DNA from: Candidatus Moraniibacteriota bacterium
GTDB lineage: Bacteria; Patescibacteriota; Minisyncoccia; Moranbacterales; UBA2206
DNA length: 13,211 bases
Assembly: GCA_003543115.1 (NCBI GenBank)
Contig: DPJH01000036.1
Coordinates: forward strand, 92,292-105,502
Reading direction: 5' to 3'
Shown: in pieces, positions 6,502-12,481 of the stretch
Layout of the letters: the number at the start of each line of letters is the position of its first letter
Position numbering within the stretch: position 1 is the stretch's first letter
Notes under the pieces: model-generated
What the model saw: the letters and a program-made list of their open reading frames with translations, nothing else
Database searches by the model: none
What the model was told of the DNA's origin: nothing
Made by a program: the position numbers and the translations under genes

Positions 6502-7914
6502 ATGAAAAATACAAAAAAAATATTTCTATCGCTTTTTTTAATTGTGATGCTTGCGGGGTTGTCAGGCTGCGGATGCAAGCAAAATACGCGCACTCCATAC
6601 ACTATTAATCTTGAAGTCTGGGGTCTTTTTGATGATGAAGATGCTTTTAGGGTTATTTTTGAAAATTACGGAAAAATTAACAAAAAGGTGGGAGGCATAA
6701 CTTATCGTAAAATGACTCCTGATTCATATCAGAAAGAGTTGATAGATGCTCTTGCTTCAGGCCAGGGCCCGGATATTTTTTTGGTACATAATAATTGGAT
6801 ACCGAGTTTTTCCGACAAAGTGTATCCCGCTCCAATGGATATTATCAATGAGCAGAGAGTGCGCAACGAATTTGTGGATGTTGTGGCAGATGACTTTGTA
6901 TCCGGGGGAAGCGTTTATGCTCTCCCTCTAAGCGTTGATTCTTTGGGATTATATTATAATAAGGATCTTTTCAATGACGCAGGCATAACTTCTACTCCAA
7001 AAAATTGGGAAGATTTTGTCAGTGTTGCCAGAAAACTGACCAAACTTGATGAGCAGAATCAAATTATCCAGTCAGGAGCGGCGCTCGGCACATCAACCAA
7101 TATCAATAGGGCTACTGACGTGCTTAATCTTCTGATGCTGCAAAACAACACTGAAATGGTGAATCCAAACAGCAAGGAAGTAAGATTTGATAAATTTACG
7201 AATGTGGATGGAAATTCTTTTTCTCCGGGGGAAAACGCTTTGAATTTTTATACTCAATTTGCAAGTCGGAATTCCCAATTGATTCCATATACCTGGAACC
7301 AAAGATTGCATTATTCCATAGACGCTTTCAGCGAGGGAACTCTCGGGATGATGTTTAATTATTCCTGGCAGAGAGAGGTTTTGGACAGCAAGGCTCCAAA
7401 GTTGAACTATGATGTCGCTTTGGTTCCTCAGTTTCCAGGAAGGAGACAAGTCAATTTTGCCAATTACTGGGGATATACAGTGATAAAAAATAAAACTCCC
7501 GATACAAAAGGCATGGATCCGGCCGTTGGAAGCAGGGTGACAAATGATATGCGGGCAAAAGAAGCATGGAACCTGCTTGTTTATCTGACAACCAACCCTA
7601 ATCCAAATGCTGTTGTCGGCTCTAAACAAGATGCTGCAAAAACTCAAGAGACAATGGATCCTGCTAAGACTTATTTAGAGCGCACTAAGAAACCAGCCGC
7701 AAGGAGAGATTTGGTAGAAATGCAAAAAACTGATGCAAAGTACGGAGTATTTGCAGAAGGAAATTTAATAGCCAAAAGCTGGTATCAGATAGCGCCTGAT
7801 TCAATCGAATCAATTTTTTCCCAAATGATCACTCAAATAAATAATGGAGAAGTGGATATACACAGCGCTCTGCAGTCAGCCTCTTTGGCAGTGACTAAGA
7901 TGATGAATAAATAG
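6502..7914 (+). CDS. Extracellular solute-binding lipoprotein, family 1 (sugar-type)
   Basis: A 470-residue exported lipoprotein: K-rich start, hydrophobic core, and lipobox L20-S-G-C23, so C23 would be lipidated and anchor the protein outside the membrane. The body matches family-1 ABC substrate-binding proteins (SBP_bac_1, maltose/oligosaccharide type): SGQGPDIFLVHNN after the first lobe, the typical YALPLSVDSLGLYYNK segment at 139-154 followed by DLFNDAGI and an NWEDF motif, an SWQREV segment in the second lobe, and a C-terminal IESIFSQMITQINNGEVD helix. These proteins capture a sugar or oligosaccharide and hand it to an ABC permease. No permease or ATPase gene is in the window; instead six pilin-like genes follow, the first after 29 bp. 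It could serve a distant transporter or act as a surface binding protein; the ligand is unknown. Confidence 0.9.
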   Translation: MKNTKKIFLSLFLIVMLAGLSGCGCKQNTRTPYTINLEVWGLFDDEDAFRVIFENYGKINKKVGGITYRKMTPDSYQKELIDALASGQGPDIFLVHNNWIPSFSDKVYPAPMDIINEQRVRNEFVDVVADDFVSGGSVYALPLSVDSLGLYYNKDLFNDAGITSTPKNWEDFVSVARKLTKLDEQNQIIQSGAALGTSTNINRATDVLNLLMLQNNTEMVNPNSKEVRFDKFTNVDGNSFSPGENALNFYTQFASRNSQLIPYTWNQRLHYSIDAFSEGTLGMMFNYSWQREVLDSKAPKLNYDVALVPQFPGRRQVNFANYWGYTVIKNKTPDTKGMDPAVGSRVTNDMRAKEAWNLLVYLTTNPNPNAVVGSKQDAAKTQETMDPAKTYLERTKKPAARRDLVEMQKTDAKYGVFAEGNLIAKSWYQIAPDSIESIFSQMITQINNGEVDIHSALQSASLAVTKMMNK

Positions 7915-7943
7915 GTATAAAAAAATAATAAGCGAAGAGAGGC

Positions 7944-8366
7944 ATGAAAAAAAAATTTTTTATTGCATTGTGGATAATTTTTTTTGTTAGTTTTACTTTT
8001 GTTCCAACGATCATTTTGGCAAAAGGTTTGGTTCCATGCGGTGGAGATGGAGAATCTGCTTGCACACTATGTCATTTGATAGTAGGTTTTCATAATTTGA
8101 CGACTTTTTTGACGAAGATTTTGATTTCAGTTACGCTGGCTGCAATATTTTTTTCTGGAGTGATGTATATAATTTCTGCCGGAGATGATGGAATGATGCA
8201 ATCCGCTAAGGAATTTATTAAGGCTAGTTTGATCGGTTTTGCAATTGTTTTGGGATCATGGCTGATTATCAACGTGACGCTCTGGGTTATTTCTGCGCAG
8301 ATGACAAATATCGGACATTTGAATTGGTATGAATTTCATTGCACTGATGGAACAGAAAATATATAA
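7944..8366 (+). CDS. Pilin-like protein A (VirB2/TrbC-like, T4SS_pilin type), Cys-rich N-terminus
   Basis: A 140-residue protein with a signal peptide (KKK start, hydrophobic core, likely cut after ILA26) and two membrane helices (about 56-78 and 95-115) joined by a short polar loop S-A-G-D-D-G-x-M-x-x-A-K at 78-89. This helix-loop-helix with a G-[DN]-[ED] turn and a downstream lysine recurs in all six neighbouring genes and resembles VirB2/TrbC pilins and the T4SS_pilin family of Patescibacteria. Unlike the others it has C32, C40 and C43 before the first helix and C133 near the C-terminus, so extracytoplasmic disulphides are possible; C40-T-L-C43-H44 formally matches a haem-c motif. A weak GAGAGG lies next to the start codon. 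It is the most divergent member and could be an assembly or capping component instead of the main subunit. Confidence 0.78.
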   Translation: MKKKFFIALWIIFFVSFTFVPTIILAKGLVPCGGDGESACTLCHLIVGFHNLTTFLTKILISVTLAAIFFSGVMYIISAGDDGMMQSAKEFIKASLIGFAIVLGSWLIINVTLWVISAQMTNIGHLNWYEFHCTDGTENI

Positions 8367-8421
8367 AGAGATTTTAAAATAATTTTTTAACGCGATTAAA
8401 TAAAAAATAGGATATAATCAT

Positions 8422-9063
8422 ATGTTTAGAAAAAATAAAAAAGTTTTTTTGACAATGACATTAGCAGCTTTTTTAATTTTATTTTCATTGGGAAATGATT
8501 ATGTTTTTGCGGCTTCAGGCGGGGAGGCCAGTTCAAGCGCAGTCGCCTTTGTTAATCCGATCAAAGCCAATAGCGTTTCTGAACTAGTAAGCACGGTTTT
8601 GCAAAATTTGCGCGGAGTGATAGTGGGCATTACGCTGGTTTTTATTGTTATAGGCGCAATCATGTATATATTGTCAGCGGGCGATGAGAAAAAAATGACA
8701 TCAGCCAAAAACACGATCACGGCCGCCTTGATCGGATTGGCTATCGCCTTGGCAGCTCCAAGCTTTTTGGATACGATAATTACAATTCTGGGAGGCAAAA
8801 AGGATGGATTGGCAACTGACAGCATTAGCGGGGCGCTTACTCTGCAAGCTATCATAATGAATGTACTAAATTTTCTGTTAAGTGTCGTGGGAATTTTGAG
8901 CCTTATCGCCCTGGTTTTTGGAGGGTTCACGTATTTGACCGCTTATGGAAATGAAAAAAGAGTCGAAGAGGGGAAAAACATTGTCAAAGCTTCTGTGGTG
9001 GGAATCGCTTTAGCCTTAGGTGCACTGGCTATGATTAAGCAAGTTGCTACTTTTTTTCAGTAG
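8422..9063 (+). CDS. Pilin-like protein B, tandem double-module fusion
   Basis: A 213-residue protein with a signal peptide (likely cut after VFA30 or A31) and two complete copies of the pilin module in one chain. Copy 1 spans about 52-124, with the turn L-S-A-G-D-E-K-K-M at 84-92; copy 2 spans about 139-213, with the turn T-A-Y-G-N-E-K-R-V at 173-181. The copies align without gaps at an 89-residue offset around the turn (M81-L110 against T170-L199). Four membrane helices are therefore expected after signal removal, with a short linker (GGKKDGLATDS) between the copies. The copies are well diverged, so the duplication is old. Typical VirB2-like pilins have one module, which makes this an unusual covalent dimer. 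The gene follows A by 55 bp; AGGA upstream is at best a weak ribosome-binding site. Confidence 0.8.
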   Translation: MFRKNKKVFLTMTLAAFLILFSLGNDYVFAASGGEASSSAVAFVNPIKANSVSELVSTVLQNLRGVIVGITLVFIVIGAIMYILSAGDEKKMTSAKNTITAALIGLAIALAAPSFLDTIITILGGKKDGLATDSISGALTLQAIIMNVLNFLLSVVGILSLIALVFGGFTYLTAYGNEKRVEEGKNIVKASVVGIALALGALAMIKQVATFFQ

Positions 9064-9086
9064 TATTAAAAATATAGAAAATGTTG

Positions 9087-9092
9087 TATAAT
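9087..9092 (+). promoter_or_regulatory. Candidate -10 element before pilin gene C
   Basis: A perfect TATAAT 44 bp before the pilin C start codon. The -35 region 17 bp upstream (9064-9069, TATTAA) is weak. It could give pilin C its own transcript, ending at the terminator at 9507-9540. Confidence 0.4.
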
Positions 9093-9122
9093 GGAAATAA
9101 TAAAAAATAAAAATAAATTTAG

Positions 9123-9131
9123 AAAGGAGGT
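9123..9131 (+). promoter_or_regulatory. Strong Shine-Dalgarno of pilin gene C
   Basis: AAAGGAGGT is near-perfectly complementary to the canonical 16S 3' end and ends 5 nt before the ATG at 9137. It stands out because the neighbouring pilin genes D, E and F have no such site, suggesting C is the most strongly translated subunit. Confidence 0.9.
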
Positions 9132-9136
9132 GCAGT

Positions 9137-9496
9137 ATGAAAAATAAAACAAAATTTTTTTTGTCAGTTATTTCAATGCTTTTGATACTTGTTCCGCCAA
9201 TGGTTTCTCTGGCTCAATTCCAACCGCCGACTGATACGGGATTGCCTAGCGGGAGCATTAAAGACATTGTTACTAATATAATGAATTGGCTTTTGATGAT
9301 AGTGGGAATCGTGGGTGTTATCGGATTTGCTATTTCTGGTATATTATACTTGACAGCAGCTGGGGATGAGACGAGAGCAGGACAAGCAAAGAGCGCAATG
9401 TTATATTCTATAATCGGAGTCATTGTGGCTATTATCGGGGTGGTTGTCATTAGGGCAGCTCAATCAATGTTGAGCGGAACCGGTGCAGATTTCTAG
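9137..9496 (+). CDS. Pilin-like protein C (probable major subunit)
   Basis: A 119-residue protein with a signal peptide likely cut after SLA26, then a short soluble stretch containing G35-L-P-S-G-S40, and two membrane helices around the turn T-A-A-G-D-E-T-R-A-G-Q-A-K. The GLPSG[ST] element and the GQAK turn are shared with pilins D and E, so C, D and E form a subfamily distinct from A, B and F. Mature size is about 93 residues, in the range of processed VirB2-type pilins. Among the six pilin genes it alone has a consensus Shine-Dalgarno, a perfect TATAAT upstream and a strong terminator just after its stop. I infer it is the most abundant subunit. Homology to conjugative pilins is structural in character and sequence identity is expected to be low. 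Confidence 0.82.
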   Translation: MKNKTKFFLSVISMLLILVPPMVSLAQFQPPTDTGLPSGSIKDIVTNIMNWLLMIVGIVGVIGFAISGILYLTAAGDETRAGQAKSAMLYSIIGVIVAIIGVVVIRAAQSMLSGTGADF

Positions 9497-9506
9497 TTTT
9501 GGATAC

Positions 9507-9540
9507 AAAAACAGCCTATTATCCACAGGCTGTTTTTTTT
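9507..9540 (+). terminator. Rho-independent terminator after pilin C
   Basis: ACAGCCT (9511-9517) pairs with AGGCTGT (9527-9533) around a 9-nt loop and is followed by a run of eight T (9533-9540), with A residues on the 5' side extending the pairing. It lies 11 bp after the pilin C stop codon and separates C from D. Confidence 0.85.
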
Positions 9541-9567
9541 GTGCAAAAAAAGTATTTATGGTATTAT
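9539..9567 (+). promoter_or_regulatory. Candidate extended -10 promoter for pilins D-E-F
   Basis: TTGTGC (9539-9544), a 17-bp spacer and TATTAT (9562-9567) preceded by TGG (9559-9561) form an extended -10 promoter. Its -35 overlaps the T-tract of the preceding terminator, so one compact element ends C and starts D. The pilin D ATG is at 9601. Confidence 0.55.
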
Positions 9568-9600
9568 AAAAATAATAATTTAATTTCTTTCCATACAAAA

Positions 9601-10557
9601 ATGAAAAAACAAATATCTATTCGTTCAGATTTTTTTCTTTCTGTTGTTTTTGTAGCGCTTTTTTTTATCTTTAACCAAAATGCCCTAGCTGAGACTGTCA
9701 CTAAGTGTTCATCGCCAGGCAATTGTGTTACGACGACTACTACAAATGTTGGACAAGGTGCCAAAGATGATAGTTTCTGGGATGCGCCTACAGGAACTAA
9801 GGCTACTCCTGCTCCTACCCCTGCTCCTGCTCCTACCGCTACTCAATCTGCTCCTAAAACATACGTTCCCATGGAGTCTACCTCAGGCGGCAGCAATTAT
9901 GATTCTAGCGGCATTACTTCCAACGGCGGTGCTCGTATTCCAGGTGAAAGTATGAACTCAAATACCTCTGACTATGTTCCTGGTCCAGGAACTAGCAGCG
10001 GCGGGTATTATGGATCTGATGATAGCTCTGACTATGTTCCTGCTTCAGAGACCAGCAGTAGCGGATATTATGGATCTGATGATGCTTCTGATTATGTTCC
10101 GGGTGTTGATACGAACAATGCCACATCAGGGGGGCAAGTAAGCTCTTCTTCCGGTTCCGGTTTTTGGTCATCTGTCGGAGAAGGAGCTTCCAATTTTTTT
10201 GGAGCGATCGGTTCAGCCCTTCTTGGTTCTGGTGATTCCGGATCTGGCGGGTATGCATCTGGCAGAGGTGGCGGATGGAGCATATCGAATATTTCCGGGT
10301 TAGGTTTGCCAAGCGGAACCCTTATGAGCATTGTCTATGGAATTTTAGGTTGGCTTTTGGCCATTATCGGACTCGTCGGAATTATCGGATTCATAATTTC
10401 CGGAGCGATGTATATCTTGTCTTCCGGAGATGAAAAGATGGCAGGGCAAGCAAAAACTGCCATGACAAACTCTATTATCGGAATAATTGTAGCTTTGTCC
10501 GGATATGTGATCATTCAGGCTATAGACGCGGTTTTGATGGGATGGAGCAATTTTTAA
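9601..10557 (+). CDS. Pilin-like protein D with long repeat-bearing stalk
   Basis: A 318-residue protein from ATG 9601; an upstream in-frame TTG (9499) is rejected because it would translate the terminator and displace the signal peptide. Layout: signal peptide likely cut after ALA30; C36 and C42, a possible disulphide loop; a Thr run; a Pro/Ala/Thr stretch at about 66-85; 20-residue Ser/Asp/Tyr/Gly repeats starting S-D-Y-V-P at 123, 143 and 163; a Ser/Gly-rich linker (about 170-223); and a pilin module at about 224-318 with GLPSGT, two membrane helices and turn SSGDEKMAGQAK. The C-terminal module matches pilin E at about 73 of 94 positions counted by hand. The roughly 190-residue extracytoplasmic region is low-complexity and probably disordered, like wall- or layer-spanning stalks of adhesins. 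I infer a minor, tip or attachment subunit built into the same fibre as C and E. Confidence 0.8.
   Translation: MKKQISIRSDFFLSVVFVALFFIFNQNALAETVTKCSSPGNCVTTTTTNVGQGAKDDSFWDAPTGTKATPAPTPAPAPTATQSAPKTYVPMESTSGGSNYDSSGITSNGGARIPGESMNSNTSDYVPGPGTSSGGYYGSDDSSDYVPASETSSSGYYGSDDASDYVPGVDTNNATSGGQVSSSSGSGFWSSVGEGASNFFGAIGSALLGSGDSGSGGYASGRGGGWSISNISGLGLPSGTLMSIVYGILGWLLAIIGLVGIIGFIISGAMYILSSGDEKMAGQAKTAMTNSIIGIIVALSGYVIIQAIDAVLMGWSNF
9967..10113 (+). repeat. 60-bp in-frame tandem repeat in pilin D
   Basis: Copies begin at 9967, 10027 and 10087 with an exact 60-bp (20-codon) period: two full units and about nine codons of a third. Each begins S-D-Y-V-P, and the two full units continue through G-Y-Y-G-S-D-D. 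A degenerate related unit (T-Y-V-P) precedes them near 9862. Copy number could vary between strains. Confidence 0.9.
10376..10428 (+). repeat. 53-bp identical segment shared by pilins D and E (copy 1)
   Basis: This stretch, covering helix 1 and the start of the turn in pilin D, is identical base for base to 10762-10814 in pilin E, pointing to recent duplication or gene conversion. Confidence 0.9.
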
Positions 10558-10577
10558 TTATAAATAAAAATAAAAAA

Positions 10578-10943
10578 ATGAAAAAAAGCAGCATCAAAAG
10601 TTTAATTTTTTCAATATCTATTCTAGTTCTGTTTTCTCCGGTTTTTTTTGCTGAAGCTCAATGGAATATAGGCAGTGTCTCTTCTTTCGGCTTGCCTAGC
10701 GGATCTATCTACGGCATTATCTACGGCATTCTTAATTGGCTTTTGGCTATCATAGGAATTATCGGAATTATCGGATTCATAATTTCCGGAGCGATGTATA
10801 TCTTGTCTTCCGGAAATGAAAAAATGGCCGGACAAGCTAAGAGCGCTATGGTGAATTCTATTATCGGAATAATAGTGGCCTTGGCTGGATATGTGATAAT
10901 CCAGGCAGTAGATGCGATTTTGATGGGATGGAGCAATTTCTAA
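10578..10943 (+). CDS. Pilin-like protein E, single module closely related to D
   Basis: A 121-residue protein from ATG 10578; an earlier in-frame ATG at 10542 overlaps the end of gene D and would add twelve polar residues before the signal peptide, so it is rejected. The signal peptide (KKSSIK start) is likely cut after AEA27, leaving a mature chain of about 94 residues: WNIG, GLPSGS, helix 1, the turn SSGNEKMAGQAK, helix 2, and the ending MGWSNF. The mature chain corresponds to the module of D without its stalk, including the identical C-terminal nine residues L-M-G-W-S-N-F region. It starts 20 bp after D and has no Shine-Dalgarno, so it probably shares the D transcript. D and E together look like a long and a short form of one subunit. 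Confidence 0.82.
   Translation: MKKSSIKSLIFSISILVLFSPVFFAEAQWNIGSVSSFGLPSGSIYGIIYGILNWLLAIIGIIGIIGFIISGAMYILSSGNEKMAGQAKSAMVNSIIGIIVALAGYVIIQAVDAILMGWSNF
10762..10814 (+). repeat. 53-bp identical segment shared by pilins D and E (copy 2)
   Basis: Identical to 10376-10428; it codes for helix 1 and the start of the inter-helix turn of pilin E. Confidence 0.9.
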
Positions 10944-10983
10944 AAATAAATATTTAATTGCTATTAAGTTTACAAATATCAAA

Positions 10984-11364
10984 ATGTTTAAAAAAAATAC
11001 ATTTATTCTAGGTTTTTTATTGACTGTTTCTTTGCTGGTTTTTTCCCCTTTCATGTCGTTTGCGGCTACTGGAGATATTGTTGATACTGCTTCCATGAGC
11101 GATAAAACCGGTCTGGCAAATGTGGATATCACTCGAATTCTAACTAATGTTTTGAATTGGATGTTGGGAGTGATCGGAATTATCGCTCTGATCGGATTTG
11201 TGATTTCAGGAGGACAATATATTTTGTCAGGAGGCGATGAAAAAATGATGGAAAAAGGCAAGCATAATATGCAGTATTCAATTATGGGGATAGTTGTGGT
11301 TTTGGGATCTTTTGTAATTATTAAAGCAATCGATGCAATTTTAAAAGGCAGTGTCATGTGGTAG
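10984..11364 (+). CDS. Pilin-like protein F
   Basis: A 126-residue protein, last of the pilin cluster. The signal peptide (FKKN start) is likely cut near SFA27, followed by about 25 soluble residues rich in Asp, Thr and Ser, then helix 1, the turn SGGDEKMMEKGK and helix 2 ending in IDAILKGSVMW. It lacks the GLPSG element of C, D and E, and its E-K-G-K turn is closer to copy 2 of B (E-E-G-K). It lies 40 bp after E with no Shine-Dalgarno and is followed by the strong hairpin terminator at 11377-11414. It is clearly a member of the same module family; whether it is a structural subunit or an assembly component cannot be told from sequence. Confidence 0.8.
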   Translation: MFKKNTFILGFLLTVSLLVFSPFMSFAATGDIVDTASMSDKTGLANVDITRILTNVLNWMLGVIGIIALIGFVISGGQYILSGGDEKMMEKGKHNMQYSIMGIVVVLGSFVIIKAIDAILKGSVMW

Positions 11365-11376
11365 TAGGAAAAAATA

Positions 11377-11414
11377 AAAACGCCCATCCCGGTGAATTCC
11401 GGGCTGGGCGTTTT
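11377..11414. terminator. Bidirectional Rho-independent terminator
   Basis: AAAACGCCCA (11377-11386) pairs with TGGGCGTTTT (11405-11414), continuing after one mismatch with CCCGG/CCGGG around a 6-nt loop. Runs of A and T on both sides let it work in both directions, ending the pilin cluster and the convergent operon whose last stop codon is at 11422-11420. Confidence 0.88.
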
Positions 11415-11419
11415 GTCTA

Positions 11420-12478
11420 TTACGGAGACAAGGTCAGAACAACTGTCTTGTTTCCGCCGTCTTTAAGGGGAATGTCGATTGTTCCTTCCCCAGATTGTGA
11501 GGTATGAAGCCGGATACTGAAATCCGACCATCCTTTTGGCCATTGGCACCTGCCAACGAACAATTCTTGAACCATTGTATTAGCTTCAAGAATAAAGGAT
11601 TTTCCCAGAGCGTCGGTGCCCCTGATCACAAGGGCGTCCCCATCAAACCTTTTGATGCTTACGAAAAACCTGTCTCGATAGTTTCTTTCCGGATGTTGAA
11701 AACTCAACCATCCGGTAGACTCTATCGGTTCTGGTTTCACCGCTTCAAGTTCTTTAGGCTCGACTTTCTCCGGCTCCAAGGACTCGATTTTTTTAGGCTC
11801 GACTTTCTCCGAATCCCATTTTACATTTCTGATGGGAATCCAAACTGAGCGCGGGTTTACGAAGTCTCCACTCTTGTTAGCGATAGCAACAAGAATCATG
11901 CCTTCGCTATCATCGTTTTGAGGTTTGCTTTTTAGACCAGTGGATTTAACCGGCTGATCTTTTTTCAGTTTTACATCAGTGATTTCAGCTCCGAAGTCGT
12001 CATAGGCAGTTGAATCACAAAGTATTATGCCGAAAGTTCCTTTGGTAACCTCTGAGGCAATTGTCGCTTTTTTCATAGCGATGGTGCTCTCTGCGATTTT
12101 GGTGTTGGCAAATTCTTTGCTGGTAGTCTTCCATTCTGAAAAAGAGGGGAAGTTGCTAGTAATATAATTATTTACTGGCGGGTAAAAAAGTGCTACCAAT
12201 GCTCCGACAATGAGTATGGTGGTTGTCAGCCATCTTGCTATTGATGACCATATAGATACTAATGCCAGTACAGAAAGGACGATTAAGGTTGGTGTTCCGT
12301 AAATCGACCAAAGCAGTGCTCCAGGCAAGGCTATTATCGCTAGTGCGACTATAATTACCACGGTTACGCTAGGAAAATAGTTTAATAGGAATACACCTAT
12401 CCATATTAACCCTGTTCGTACTGGCGGAAGACATAAAAGCGCTGCGATGATGATAATCCATATCAATAAAGTCAACAT
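11420..12478 (-). CDS. Unknown multi-pass membrane protein with large C-terminal soluble region
   Basis: I do not recognise this 352-residue protein. Its first 100 residues are strongly hydrophobic, with about four or five membrane helices (roughly 3-17, 22-34, 37-58, 63-80 and 84-99). A Lys/Thr/Ala-rich, probably helical segment follows (about 110-145), then a predicted beta-rich region (about 148-217), a charged Lys/Glu/Pro linker (about 218-254) with a 13-residue tandem repeat, and a final beta-rich region of about 98 residues. The soluble part resembles an adhesive or binding domain on a linker, but no family motif is visible. Its ATG is 3 bp past the stop of the 200-aa gene and has a good Shine-Dalgarno (AAGGAGAT) inside that gene's end, so the two are translated from one message. 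Which side of the membrane the soluble part faces is unclear. Confidence 0.7.
   Translation of the reverse strand: MLTLLIWIIIIAALLCLPPVRTGLIWIGVFLLNYFPSVTVVIIVALAIIALPGALLWSIYGTPTLIVLSVLALVSIWSSIARWLTTTILIVGALVALFYPPVNNYITSNFPSFSEWKTTSKEFANTKIAESTIAMKKATIASEVTKGTFGIILCDSTAYDDFGAEITDVKLKKDQPVKSTGLKSKPQNDDSEGMILVAIANKSGDFVNPRSVWIPIRNVKWDSEKVEPKKIESLEPEKVEPKELEAVKPEPIESTGWLSFQHPERNYRDRFFVSIKRFDGDALVIRGTDALGKSFILEANTMVQELFVGRCQWPKGWSDFSIRLHTSQSGEGTIDIPLKDGGNKTVVLTLSP
11753..11811 (-). repeat. 39-bp tandem repeat in the Lys/Glu/Pro linker
   Basis: The 20-bp string at 11753-11772 recurs exactly at 11792-11811, a 39-bp period equal to 13 codons. At protein level the units are E-K-V-E-P-K-K-I-E-S-L-E-P and E-K-V-E-P-K-E-L-E-A-V-K-P. 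Confidence 0.8.
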
Positions 12479-12481
12479 ATG

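Noticed and set aside
7093..7647. 184-residue minus-strand open frame inside the solute-binding protein gene
   Set aside because: Antisense shadow of a well-supported family-1 binding protein.
8413..8418. TATAAT as a promoter of pilin B
   Set aside because: It lies 3 bases before the ATG with no -35, so transcription would start at or inside the gene; leaderless expression is possible but unsupported.
9499..9600. TTG start extending pilin D by 34 residues
   Set aside because: It would translate through the terminator hairpin and put a charged, Tyr-rich stretch in front of a perfect signal peptide that begins at ATG 9601.
9725..9955. 76-residue plus-strand frame rich in leucine inside pilin D
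   Set aside because: It is the +1 reading of the Pro/Ala/Thr repeat (CCT GCT units), with no start signal and no conserved content.
9967..10113. Regular 60-bp repeat as a CRISPR array
   Set aside because: The units are contiguous, in frame, and diverge at codon level within a secreted protein; there are no unique spacers.
10542..10577. Earlier ATG for pilin E overlapping the end of D
   Set aside because: It adds a polar N-terminus before the signal peptide; ATG 10578 gives a standard K-K-S-S signal start.
10623..11387. 254-residue minus-strand open frame across pilins E and F
   Set aside because: Both pilins on the plus strand have signal peptides and conserved modules; the reverse frame is an antisense shadow with no recognisable domain.
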